NCBI GenBank assembly: GCA_937959395.1
Contig: CALGLR010000004.1
Coordinates: 1-60,378, forward strand
Reading direction: 5' to 3'
DNA: 60,378 bases
From: an uncultured Flavobacteriaceae bacterium
Lineage (GTDB): Bacteria > Bacteroidota > Bacteroidia > Flavobacteriales > Flavobacteriaceae
Shown: positions 35,567-44,530 of the stretch, piece after piece
Layout: every line of letters starts with the position of its first letter
Position numbering within the stretch: position 1 is the first letter of the stretch
The notes under the pieces: generated by a model
What the model saw: only the letters and a program-made list of their open reading frames with translations
Told to the model about the DNA's origin: nothing
Database searches by the model: none
Position numbers and translations under genes: made by a program

Positions 35567-36687
35567 TACGTGTCAAGATTCTCGTCGTTTAAAATACCTA
35601 GTTTTTTGGCTCTAACTTCCCAGTTTTTTCGAGCTTGTAATTGTAAATCTGAAATGGTATCACTTTCGTCCATAATTTCCAAACCTAATAAAGTTTCTAT
35701 AACATCTTCCATGGTTACTAAACCACTCACAGTACCATATTCATCTACAACCAAAGCCATATGATTTCTGGTTTCAACGAGTTGTTCGAATAATTTAGGT
35801 ATTGCTAAGTCTCTATTAATAATGATAATATCGCGTTTTATTTCAGATAATTTTTTAGAACCATTACCTAAGGCCATTTCTTTATAAATTTCATCTTTTA
35901 AGACCAAACTTTTTATATTATCTTCAGTATTTGTATAAACAGGGATTCTTGAAAAACGTAGGTTTAAGTTTTCCTTAAAAAATGATTCTACTGTAGTGTT
36001 TTCATTTTCGGTTTTCATAACTGTTCTAGGCGTCATGATATTTTTTGCCATAACGTCTTTAAACGTTAATAAGTTTTTAATGACCTTACTTTCACTTTCT
36101 AAGAAAACACCATCTTCATGAGCCATATCGGCCATAACATGAAAATCTTCTCTGCTTAGTACACTGCCATGATGCCCTTTACCTCCAATAAGTTTAGTAG
36201 TAAGTTGTAATATCCATAGAATGCCAGTCCATTTTAAAGGAAAAATTAAAACCTTTAAAGCTTTGGTTGTGAAGTTTGATAAGCCTTTCCAGTAGGTTGC
36301 ACCAATAGTTTTTGGGATAATTTCTGAAGCAACTAAAATAAAAATAGTCATAATAGAAGATACAACAGCGACCATTATATCTTCAGTAAATTCAATACCA
36401 AAAACAGACCTGGTGGTGTTTCCGTACATTTCTACGTATGCTACTTTTGCCTGTACACCAACAAGTATAGCGCCTACAGTATGGGCAATAGTATTTAACG
36501 TAAGAATAGCAATAAGAGGCCTGTCGACATCCTCTTTTAAGTTCTCTAGCTCTGTTGCAAAGCTTTTGCCTTCTTTCTTTTTAACGTTAATGAATGTTGG
36601 CGTAACGCTCAATAAAACAGCTTCCAATATAGAACATAGAAAAGAAAAGAAAATAGAAATGATTCCGTAGAAAAGTAGTAATCCCAT
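35566..36687 (-). CDS. CNNM/CBS-domain membrane protein (hemolysin C/CorC-like)
   Basis: A 373-aa inner-membrane protein. The CNNM (DUF21) domain with about four helices occupies 1-180 (LFYGIISIFFSFLCSILEAV, ILTLNTIAHTVGAILVG, IFILVASEIIPKTIGA). It is followed by a CBS pair (about 200-330: IMTPRTVMKTENENTTVESF, VVDEYGTVSGLVTMEDVIE). The family includes magnesium or cation exporters; the 'hemolysin' name is historical. The C-terminal CorC_HlyC domain seen in longer relatives is absent. First gene of the minus-strand cluster ending at 32621. Confidence 0.9.
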   Translation of the reverse strand: MGLLLFYGIISIFFSFLCSILEAVLLSVTPTFINVKKKEGKSFATELENLKEDVDRPLIAILTLNTIAHTVGAILVGVQAKVAYVEMYGNTTRSVFGIEFTEDIMVAVVSSIMTIFILVASEIIPKTIGATYWKGLSNFTTKALKVLIFPLKWTGILWILQLTTKLIGGKGHHGSVLSREDFHVMADMAHEDGVFLESESKVIKNLLTFKDVMAKNIMTPRTVMKTENENTTVESFFKENLNLRFSRIPVYTNTEDNIKSLVLKDEIYKEMALGNGSKKLSEIKRDIIIINRDLAIPKLFEQLVETRNHMALVVDEYGTVSGLVTMEDVIETLLGLEIMDESDTISDLQLQARKNWEVRAKKLGILNDENLDT

Positions 36688-36924
36688 TAAAAATAATATT
36701 TAATGCTAATTTATATAAAAAAAAGAAACGGCTTTGTAATAACTTAAATTAAGATTGGTACCATTCATTATAATTTATAGTTTCTAGACTAAAATTAACT
36801 AGGAAATTTGAAAATTTTAGATTTTATCAGTTCAAAATACACCCACTATACAATCGAATACAATTTTCTTTTTTTTAAAAACGACTTTCGACTCATTTCA
36901 AAGTTAGTTAATCTCAAAAACAAA

Positions 36925-36956
36925 AAAGAGAGACTGCCTTTACAGGCAGCCTCTTT
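36925..36956 (-). terminator. Terminator downstream of the M57-like gene
   Basis: CTGCC-TTTACA-GGCAG is extended by AAAGAG/CTCTTT arms. On the minus strand the stem is followed by a T run (the A run at 36921-36927). It lies 150 bp after the metalloprotease stop. Confidence 0.65.
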
Positions 36957-37055
36957 AATTTCACTTAGTTGAAATAGGCTTAAGTGTGTTTTAATTTTAA
37001 TAATCAATTAATTTAATAAAATTAATGAAAAGTATATTTGTTTGATTATAAATAG

Positions 37056-37097
37056 TTTAGCGTTTGCGTCTTTAAACTAAATTATAACTAATTTGGT
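37056..37097. repeat. Left inverted repeat flanking the metalloprotease gene
   Basis: TTTAGCGTTTGCGTCTTTAA continues into TAAATTATAACTAATT. It is repeated in inverted orientation at 38219-38261, with about 34 of 41 positions matching and a small gap. The GCGTTTGC core is GC-rich for this region. The repeat ends 10 bp from the gene's stop codon. Confidence 0.65.
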
Positions 37098-37107
37098 TAA
37101 AAATTGC

Positions 37108-37965
37108 TTATGAACCAAATCCGCCATCTAAATTATTAGCATCATTACACAAAGCACTACTTCTAGGGTTATACATGCGTCGTAAAGCTATTTTATCATT
37201 TCTTGATAAGCCTAACTTAGTTCTAGCCTCTATCGATCCAGGAGCTCCAATTCTCTGAACGCCATTAAACATTATTGAAGCTCTGTCTAAATTTAATGTT
37301 CCAGTAATTTGATTAAATTCTAAAATAGAATTACCAGGATTTTTTGCATGTCTTAATCCTATAATATGTCCTAATTCATGTGTTAATATTTGTGACCACT
37401 GCTTTGTATTTATTTTTTTATTGTTGAAAGTACGAATATCTGGATCTACCTCTATAAGGCTATTTTTTTCTATACTTCCAAAAAACGGAACATTAACACT
37501 TGCAGCAACTCCAGTTCGCTGATCAACAAATTCAGCTTTAAGATCCTCTCCTCTATTCACTAACTTAAACTTAAGAGAATTTTCTCTAGAAGCATTATTC
37601 CACCTTCTAACCGCTATTTTAAGCGCTTGAGATTGCACAGTATTTCCTAGATTATTTTTTATTTTTATTACTTTTGCATTCTTACATGATAATAGTGCAG
37701 AAAATGCTTGCCTTGTGTTCTTTTTCTTGAGAAGTTGCTCTATGGATATTTTTATATCTCCTTCTACAAATACATTATCACCTACTACCATTGCAGGTAT
37801 ACTTTCTGTATCAAACCCTATACTTGAAAGTTTCGATAAAATTTCTTCAGAAACTTTTTCATTAATTTCCTCTGTTTGAACACCTTCTGTTGTACAACTA
37901 GTTAATACCGAAATAATTAAAGATAAGACGATAATTTTTGTTGTTTTCATTTTTGTTGTTTTCAT
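37108..37965 (-). CDS. Zinc metalloprotease lipoprotein (M57-like, HExxHxxGxxH)
   Basis: A 285-aa envelope lipoprotein: signal with Cys24 (SVLTSC). A pro-region (25-about 90) is followed by a metzincin-type catalytic domain with HELGHIIGLRH (196-206), ligands His196, His200 and His206, and a Met turn (ASIMFNG, Met232). The pattern fits the M57/protease B group. The first 15 codons begin with a perfect 15-nt duplication (MKTTK twice), so the true start may be the second ATG at 37950, which leaves a shorter signal peptide. The gene stands alone inside inverted repeats (37056 and 38261), and its terminator lies outside the left repeat. Confidence 0.85.
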   Translation of the reverse strand: MKTTKMKTTKIIVLSLIISVLTSCTTEGVQTEEINEKVSEEILSKLSSIGFDTESIPAMVVGDNVFVEGDIKISIEQLLKKKNTRQAFSALLSCKNAKVIKIKNNLGNTVQSQALKIAVRRWNNASRENSLKFKLVNRGEDLKAEFVDQRTGVAASVNVPFFGSIEKNSLIEVDPDIRTFNNKKINTKQWSQILTHELGHIIGLRHAKNPGNSILEFNQITGTLNLDRASIMFNGVQRIGAPGSIEARTKLGLSRNDKIALRRMYNPRSSALCNDANNLDGGFGS

Positions 37966-38647
37966 TTTTAAATTTATTATCTAAGTGTTTTAGAGTACTG
38001 TTTTCTTATTTGTAATTATGGCTAGTTATCATTGTAATCTTTTATTTAACACGTATAGAAATTATGAATAGGTTTTCATTTTTTACTTTTACATGTAATG
38101 AGTTTTTAATACCATAATTATCACAAATAATAATCTAATTATCAAAAAACAAGCTTATCAGGTTTGAAAATTTAATTAATAATAGCTAGTGTTTTGATTT
38201 TTTAAATTAATACTTACAATCAATTAGTTGTAATTTACAATTTAGAGATGCAAACGCTAAATCTACCCTTAATGGATAACTAATTTTTAATAACTAATTG
38301 ATTATGATTATATAAACTATGTTTCTTAGCTTTTAAATTAATAACATACTTTACTTACAAAAAAGATCAATCTGAACTCTTTTACATCACTCAAATTTAA
38401 AGAAGTCATTTTAAATTTAATAATAAACGACCTTGATAAAAACTATATACAGTTTCATTACATGTAGATTATATGACATAGTTCAAATTTGTAAGTAACT
38501 AATGCCTCTATAATTGTTTAAGACTTTTAAAATGAAATATTTATTTAGATTAGATCTTTTTTCACTTTAAAATGAGTGTTTTAGCAGTTAATTATTTGCA
38601 AGGTTTTATTTTAATGACTATTTTGAATTTCCTAAATCTAATAACAT
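37966..38647. other. 682-bp AT-rich gap upstream of metalloprotease and histidine kinase
   Basis: No ORF of note. It contains the right inverted repeat (38219-38261) and an 11-bp inverted pair TACATGTAATG (38089) / CATTACATGTA (about 38457). It must hold the divergent promoters of the metalloprotease and the hybrid kinase. Nothing else is recognised. Confidence 0.5.
38219..38261. repeat. Right inverted repeat flanking the metalloprotease gene
   Basis: The reverse complement reads TTTAGCGTTTGCATCTCTAA, then TAAATTACAACTAATT, matching the left copy at 37056. The first 12 bases are identical, with two substitutions in the first 21. It lies about 255 bp upstream of the metalloprotease start. Confidence 0.65.
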
Positions 38648-40876
38648 ATGAAAATAGTCGGGCTCTTTTTTTTGTGTTACCTAGTCTTACCTAGTTATAA
38701 CCTAAGCGCGCAAAACCTTACCGCTACACAAAAGGACACACTAAATGTTATATTAAATAAGTCTAGTAGAGCATTCAAGTCTTTAGATTATGATGATGCG
38801 ATTATATATGGTTCTAAATTAATTGAAAAAGGAACCGATTTTAATACCAATTACTACGAATTTCTTGGATACGAACTTTTAGGTAAAGTTTATGATGTTC
38901 TTGAAGATTCTACCAAAGCAAGAATAAACTCTCAAAAAGCATTAGAAATAGCAATACAATCAAAAACAGACACATTAATATCTAAAGGCTACTTAAACCT
39001 TGGCATTATTTACTCTAATAGTAATAATTATCAAAAAGGAATAGACTATTTCCAAAAGAGTTTAGAGATAAGTGAAAAAAATAATAAGCAAGGGCAAATG
39101 CATATGGCTTATGTAAATTTATCACGTACTTATTTAGAAAATGAAGAAGATGATGAAGCCTATTTTAGCTTATTAAAAGCCAAAGAAATTTCTGAAAAAC
39201 ATACTGTAAACTCAAATGATGAAAATACCGAACATCTTCTTTTTGCTAAGTATTATTTAAAGAACAACAATTATAATCTCGCAAAAAAAGAGTTGTATGT
39301 TTCTGCAAATAAGGCGGACAAGGATTCTTTGATAGATTTGGGGGCTCAAACATATCATTTACTAGCCAAGTTATATTCAGAAAAAGGAGACTATACTAAT
39401 GCTTATGTAAACCTTGAGAAGCACAATCATTATAATCAAAAAATTTATGCATTAAAAAAAGTAGAAGAAATTGAAAAAGCAAGTGCTAAATTTGGTTTGA
39501 TAGAGTATCAAAAAAACTTAAAAACGGCTTTAAAAGAACAAGAATACTCAGAAAGATTAATTAGAAAATCAAAAGAGCTTACGACAATATTCGTTGCTGC
39601 TACAGTTATACTTTTGCTAGCACTAATTGGTTTCTTTTTACTTTTTAAAGCTAGAAAAAGGATCATACTTAAGCTGCAAAATACTAATCAGGCATTAATT
39701 CAAGCTAAAGAAAAAGCCGAGAGATTATCTAAGATAAAGACTCAGTTTTTCTCTACAGTAAGCCATGAATTAAGAACTCCTCTTTATGGTGTAATAGGTA
39801 TTTCTACTATATTACAAGAAGACAAAAGTTTAGTAAAGCATGAACGCGATTTAAGATCGCTTAAGTTTTCTGCAGATTATCTATTGGCTTTAGTTAACGA
39901 TGTTTTATTATTAAATAAAATTGATGCCGAAGCCATTCGTTTAGAGAAAACCGATTTTGAGTTAAATGTGCTAATTCATAGTATAACTAGGTCGTTTGAA
40001 TACAGTTTAGAGCAAAACAATAATAAATTGCATATTAATATAGACAAAAATATTCCTAACAATTTAATTGGTGATCCGGTGCGGTTTTCTCAAATATTAA
40101 TGAATTTAATGGGTAATGCTATTAAATTTAATGAAAATGGAAACATTTGGTTAGATGTTAGTTTAATTGCAGTAACCAATACAGGTGCTTATAAAACTTT
40201 ATTTGTTATTAAAGATGATGGTATAGGCATTCCAGAAGATAAACAAGAATCTATTTTTGAAGAATTCTCTCAAGTAGAGAATGAAAACTATAGTTATAAA
40301 GGAACTGGACTTGGTTTGCCTATCGTTAAAAAACTGCTTGATTTACATGATAGTAAAGTTGAACTAAAAAGTGAATTAGATGTTGGTTCAGAATTTAGTT
40401 TTTACCTTAATCTTGAAAAAAACACAACGCTTAATAAGACTATTCAGCCAAAATTAAATTCGATAAAAGATCTAGATAACGCTGTTTTACAGCTTGATGA
40501 AAAAACGCATATTCTGGTTGTAGACGATAATAAGATTAATCAAAAAATCACTCAAAAAATTCTTGAAAAGCATCATTTTAAATCTAGTGTTGCTAATGAT
40601 GGTCAAGAAGCTATCGATAAAACAAGAGCCAATAATTATAGCCTAATTTTAATGGATATAAACATGCCAAATGTAAATGGTATAGAAGCTGCAATAGCTA
40701 TTAGAGAGTTTAATTCGCAAATTCCTATAGTTGCATTAACGGCAGTAGAAATGGAAGAAATGAGAGTAAAGATTCTTGATTCTGGAATGAACGATATTAT
40801 TGCTAAACCTTATGATGTTTCTGAATTTCTATCTATTATATTAAAACATATTTCCTCTGAAGTTGAGGTGGCGTAG
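38648..40876 (+). CDS. Hybrid sensor histidine kinase/response regulator with TPR sensor region
   Basis: A 742-aa signalling protein. Signal peptide (1-22, ending LSAQ) puts a TPR region (about 35-270) in the periplasm. One membrane helix at about 312-335 follows, then a coiled linker, HisKA with phospho-acceptor His373 (FSTVSHELRTPLYG), HATPase with NAIKFNENG, DDGIGIPED and GTGLGLPIV, and a receiver domain with Asp670 (LILMDINMPNVNG). No DNA-binding output domain is present, so phosphate must pass to another protein. Signal unknown. It is monocistronic with a long upstream region. Confidence 0.93.
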   Translation: MKIVGLFFLCYLVLPSYNLSAQNLTATQKDTLNVILNKSSRAFKSLDYDDAIIYGSKLIEKGTDFNTNYYEFLGYELLGKVYDVLEDSTKARINSQKALEIAIQSKTDTLISKGYLNLGIIYSNSNNYQKGIDYFQKSLEISEKNNKQGQMHMAYVNLSRTYLENEEDDEAYFSLLKAKEISEKHTVNSNDENTEHLLFAKYYLKNNNYNLAKKELYVSANKADKDSLIDLGAQTYHLLAKLYSEKGDYTNAYVNLEKHNHYNQKIYALKKVEEIEKASAKFGLIEYQKNLKTALKEQEYSERLIRKSKELTTIFVAATVILLLALIGFFLLFKARKRIILKLQNTNQALIQAKEKAERLSKIKTQFFSTVSHELRTPLYGVIGISTILQEDKSLVKHERDLRSLKFSADYLLALVNDVLLLNKIDAEAIRLEKTDFELNVLIHSITRSFEYSLEQNNNKLHINIDKNIPNNLIGDPVRFSQILMNLMGNAIKFNENGNIWLDVSLIAVTNTGAYKTLFVIKDDGIGIPEDKQESIFEEFSQVENENYSYKGTGLGLPIVKKLLDLHDSKVELKSELDVGSEFSFYLNLEKNTTLNKTIQPKLNSIKDLDNAVLQLDEKTHILVVDDNKINQKITQKILEKHHFKSSVANDGQEAIDKTRANNYSLILMDINMPNVNGIEAAIAIREFNSQIPIVALTAVEMEEMRVKILDSGMNDIIAKPYDVSEFLSIILKHISSEVEVA

Positions 40877-40896
40877 TGGTATTTGTATAATAGCTA

Positions 40897-41484
40897 TTAC
40901 TTCTTTTCTTTTTTAATTAATTTATATGCTTCAGATTTTCTAAATTTATTGAGCCACATTGTATTTCGTTTGTTAGTATTTTCTTCAAATAAATAGGTAT
41001 AATCACCATAAATTTTGAAGCTAAGTATTGTATTTTTTTCACCTAATGGTATTTTTCCATAACAATCATTATCATCGCAATCTACAAATGAATTCTTTAA
41101 AGAAGAATCGATTTTGTTTTTCAAATAATCTGCACCAAGTTCGTATTGATATGTTCTAACTCTAATTGAATCGAGATCTTTTCTTTCTCCAAACCATATT
41201 ATAGCATCTAAACTCGCTCTGGCTAAAGTGTATCTTTTAGTTTCTATATATAATTTGTAGCGTAATGAATTTACTTAATTTAACAAATTAAGAAGACAAG
41301 AACCACATGTACAATATTTTGAATTTTCAGCTTTTTCTATTTTAGTTAAAGTTCTTTGGTGTTTTCCGTTTTTAAAAAGTTTTTCAGCTTTATTAAGAGT
41401 TTTGAATGGGTTTTGGCTATAAGTAAGTTGTATTCCATTGGTAATAAGCAGGATGAGTGCTGTTTTGAAAAGAGTTTTTAACAT
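40897..41484 (-). pseudogene. Exported protein gene split by one in-frame stop codon
   Basis: Two segments share one frame. The first (41484-41275) encodes a signal peptide (ending LTYSQ) and a TPR-like start (AEKLFKNGKHQRTLTKIEKA, CTCGSCLLNLLN), then TAA at 41277-41275. The frame continues without a break from VNSLRYKLYIETKRYTLAR through LDAIIWFGERKDLDSI to the stop at 40897. A CAA to TAA change (Gln) would restore a 195-aa secreted protein. A 75-codon frame starting from a TTG at 41124 is only the tail of this gene. Function unknown. It could instead be a sequencing error or stop read-through. Confidence 0.75.
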
Positions 41485-41627
41485 AATTATATTTTCTCAA
41501 ACCTAATGATTGAATCGGATATAGGAAACTATAAATGAGTTAACCATTCTATTTAAATAGTTATATGTGTTTTTGAGTTAGTTAAGAGTTCTATATAAAA
41601 TCTACAATTATATTAGAGACTAGCGCT

Positions 41628-41761
41628 CAATGTCATTAAGTTAATCTTTAGAAGAACCTATTTTGTCACACTGAGCGCAGTCGAAGTTTAATCAAAACGA
41701 AGGCTATGATGGTCTTCGACTGCGCTCAGACTGATATCGTAATCCTTAACTTAATGACATT
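41628..41761. repeat. Nested inverted repeat element (about 134 bp)
   Basis: Outer arms CAATGTCATTAAGTTAA (41629-41645 approx.) and TTAACTTAATGACATTG (41745-41761 approx.) enclose inner arms CACTGAGCGCAGTCGAAG (41669-41686) and CTTCGACTGCGCTCAG (41713-41728). No ORF inside. The inner words recur in degenerate form at 29560-29590 and relate to the array at 1-205. It sits directly at the 3' end of the T9SS type B gene and may end its transcript. Confidence 0.75.
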
Positions 41762-41764
41762 GGA

Positions 41765-44287
41765 CTAGCGCTTCAATGTGAAATTGGCCATAAACTCTCT
41801 CTTAGCATTATCACTATCAGTATAAATAACTTTAAACCAATAATCTGATGTTGGTAATTCTTGATTGCGATACCTTCCGTCCCAACCTAAGCTGTTTGGA
41901 TCAAGTTGTTTTATTAGTTTTCCTTTTCTATCAAAGATGTATATTTTAGGATCGTTTAAATTGGTTGTATTAACTTTCCAATAATCATGATATCCATCAT
42001 TGTTAGGTGAGAAATGGTGTAAATAGTCCATTAATGTTTTCTCAATTTTTGCAATTCCACAACCGTTTACATCTCTAACACTAAAAACATGTAACCCTGA
42101 AGTTATTCCTGAAAAAATTTGTGAGCTTTGATAAGTGCCATTATCTATTGCATATTCATAATTACCATAACCATTGGCAATAACCTCTACGGTATGATTT
42201 CCAGAAAAAGGAGGAGAAATGATATCAATTTCTAAAACTTCTGGTGGTCCTGAAGGTGTTATCGTTGTAGATTGCATTACTGTACAACCTGTAACTCTAT
42301 CTGTAGCAATAACAGAGTAATTCCCAAAGCTATCAGCTGTTAAATCACTTAAGTTTTCATCAGGAATTAAATCACCTTCAAAAAACCATTCAAAATTGTA
42401 TAAACTTTCAGACAAGCCAGTAGAAATAATTGGTAATTCATATTCAAAGTTAGTTGAACCGTCACTATTTACACATATCGTTTCACTATTTAAACTAAAT
42501 TCAAAAGGCGTTTTAATAGTAATGGTAAATGGTATATAAGAATAGCAAAAATCGTTTAAACTTGTTTTTTTAGCAATTAATGTATAAGAATTTATACCAG
42601 TAGTTGTATAATTTGTACTAGATAAAGCTATGTTTGAAATAACATTCATTTCGTTTGCATGGTAACTAATGTCAAACTCTAACGGGTTATCTGCTCCTAA
42701 AACAAAATTATTTAAATCTGATAAATTTATAGTTGTAACATAATCATCATCATCGTCACAATAGAACTGTTCAGGTACTGTATATATATTTGGACCTTGA
42801 GGAGCAAGAATTTCAATTATTTCATTACTTGACGTTGCACAATTATTATATTTTTCGATACTAAAGTTAGTATATGTTCCTCTTTCAAGACCGTTAATTA
42901 TTATTTCTCCGTTTGAGTTTGAAGTATGGTTTATTGGTCCAATAGTAGTTCCGTTGTAATCATATTGATAAGAATAATCTACTGAAAGATTAAGACCTAA
43001 AATTTTAATTTCTCCATTTACATTTTCACAGTCTGTTATATCTGTCTTTTCAATACTATAAGTTGGTAGTTCAGGATCATTTAATTCGAAAACTGTACTA
43101 AGACTTGTTTCACATCCATCTAAATTAACCGATACCTCTGAGTAATTACCAGCACTTAAATTTAAAATTTCTAGATCTCCATTATTATCTGATGTGAAAG
43201 CTATACCACTAACCATTGCACCATTATGCATATAACTAATCGTATAAGATTCGTTTGGAGTTAAACCAGAAAGGATTACTTTTCCTTCATCTCCATTACA
43301 AGTGGTAGGATGTTCTTGAGATGCATTTATAATAATAGGATTAAATGTTTGATCTATTTCTTCTAAAACGTAATAATAAGTAAAAGATACTATTTCAGAA
43401 GGTTCAATATCATCTAAATTGAAAGCAATAGAAATGGCTTTATCAACTCCAGTTAATACGCTTCCTTGAGTATTTACTAAACCAAAAGCACCATTCCAGA
43501 CATTACTAGCAGATCTATTACTAAATCCACCATAAGTAACTCTGGCATTAGGTTCATTCGCATAAAAACTTATTTTAGAACCATCCATATCTTCAGGAAT
43601 ACCCGTTGGAGTTTGTGAGGCAGTAACTAAACTAATATGATCTGTATTTGTATTGGCTTGCGAAATAAGTCTCATGTCTGTATCAAACCGCCCATTAATA
43701 GTCACATTATTATCGGGATCTACATTATGCATAAAGAAAACATTTTCTTTAATATCACTACTTAAGTTCTCAATTACGGTTTCCATTTTAATAAAAAGGC
43801 CTTCTTGTGTAATACTATAGTATCTTTTAATAAAGAGCCCATCTACATTTCCTTCCCATAAGATTTTTGCGGTATCTTCACCACAATCTGAAATAATTAC
43901 GTTTGTCCCTTTTATTTCTCCTGGAATTTCAAATAATCTATCAACATTATTATTACTGTGGTTTACACCATTAATTTCAATAGTAAATCCTTCTTCTGGG
44001 GCTCCTGGAGTAAAAAATCCACCATCATAATCTATCCACCCATCTGCTGCTGGATTGGCAATAAAGCCAAAAATACCATTACTACCATCTTCTCTATTGG
44101 TATGAAATGTTGAGGGTTTATTTAAATGGTTGGCGCCAAAAACACCTTTAGAATTTACGCCTATTTCAACTAGGTTTCCTTTAGCCCAGCCTTCTCCATC
44201 TATATGGAAAGCTTCTAGTTGTGCATTAATATTAATGCAATAAAAAAACAAAAATAGGAGTAGGCCGATTTGGGTAACATTTTTCAT
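41765..44287 (-). CDS. Large secreted protein with T9SS type B (gliding-motility-associated) sorting domain
   Basis: An 840-aa extracellular protein. Signal peptide about 1-22 (ending NINA). The first 330 residues form a beta-rich domain with no recognised enzymatic motif (starting EAFHIDGEGWAKGNLVEIG). The middle has several Ig-like or PKD-type repeats (TCNGDEGKVILSGL, CENVNGEIKILGL, SCPS-like Cys spacing). The C-terminal 85 residues are the type B sorting domain (HFSPNNDGYHDYWKV, FDRKGKLIKQL, LGWDGRY, YWFKVIY). Surface attachment or adhesion is plausible. It has a direct 18-bp repeat and the TTCATCGAAAA motif upstream. Confidence 0.88.
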   Translation of the reverse strand: MKNVTQIGLLLFLFFYCININAQLEAFHIDGEGWAKGNLVEIGVNSKGVFGANHLNKPSTFHTNREDGSNGIFGFIANPAADGWIDYDGGFFTPGAPEEGFTIEINGVNHSNNNVDRLFEIPGEIKGTNVIISDCGEDTAKILWEGNVDGLFIKRYYSITQEGLFIKMETVIENLSSDIKENVFFMHNVDPDNNVTINGRFDTDMRLISQANTNTDHISLVTASQTPTGIPEDMDGSKISFYANEPNARVTYGGFSNRSASNVWNGAFGLVNTQGSVLTGVDKAISIAFNLDDIEPSEIVSFTYYYVLEEIDQTFNPIIINASQEHPTTCNGDEGKVILSGLTPNESYTISYMHNGAMVSGIAFTSDNNGDLEILNLSAGNYSEVSVNLDGCETSLSTVFELNDPELPTYSIEKTDITDCENVNGEIKILGLNLSVDYSYQYDYNGTTIGPINHTSNSNGEIIINGLERGTYTNFSIEKYNNCATSSNEIIEILAPQGPNIYTVPEQFYCDDDDDYVTTINLSDLNNFVLGADNPLEFDISYHANEMNVISNIALSSTNYTTTGINSYTLIAKKTSLNDFCYSYIPFTITIKTPFEFSLNSETICVNSDGSTNFEYELPIISTGLSESLYNFEWFFEGDLIPDENLSDLTADSFGNYSVIATDRVTGCTVMQSTTITPSGPPEVLEIDIISPPFSGNHTVEVIANGYGNYEYAIDNGTYQSSQIFSGITSGLHVFSVRDVNGCGIAKIEKTLMDYLHHFSPNNDGYHDYWKVNTTNLNDPKIYIFDRKGKLIKQLDPNSLGWDGRYRNQELPTSDYWFKVIYTDSDNAKREFMANFTLKR

Positions 44288-44329
44288 GGATCATTCATTT
44301 GGGGATTACAATGATACAAAAAAAAATTA

Positions 44330-44368
44330 AAAAATACGATTAAATGTAATAAAAATACGATTAAATGT
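44330..44368. repeat. Two direct copies of AAAAATACGATTAAATGT
   Basis: Identical 18-mers at 44330 and 44351, 21 bp apart (two helical turns), 43-81 bp upstream of the T9SS type B start codon. The phasing fits a dimeric activator site, but chance duplication in AT-rich DNA is possible. Confidence 0.5.
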
Positions 44369-44385
44369 GTATTCGAAAATTACCA

Positions 44386-44396
44386 TTCATCGAAAA
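44386..44396. promoter_or_regulatory. TTCATCGAAAA motif upstream of the T9SS type B gene
   Basis: A fourth intergenic copy of the palindrome seen at 25253, 27515 and 29829, about 100 bp before the start codon at 44287 (gene on the minus strand). The motif is near-symmetric, so orientation is not informative. Confidence 0.4.
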
Positions 44397-44530
44397 GGAC
44401 AAATAACATTGGGTTGTAAGGCGTTGCAAACTAGTGTTATAAGAAATTTTTTAAGGTAATTTTATGATATTTTGGAGATTTTTAGACTGCTATCAAGGCG
44501 ACAATAGCAAATTTATAGCGTATTTTACCT

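Larger units (their letters stand above)
36688..37107. other. 420-bp gap between the CNNM gene and the metalloprotease
   Basis: No ORF. It holds an AT-rich stretch that should contain the CNNM promoter, a terminator hairpin (36925-36956) and the left inverted repeat (37056-37097). Nothing else is recognised. Confidence 0.6.

Noticed and set aside
40897-41124. Stand-alone 75-aa gene
   Set aside because: The same frame extends upstream without a break to the TAA at 41275 and joins the signal-peptide part beyond it, so it is the tail of a split gene.
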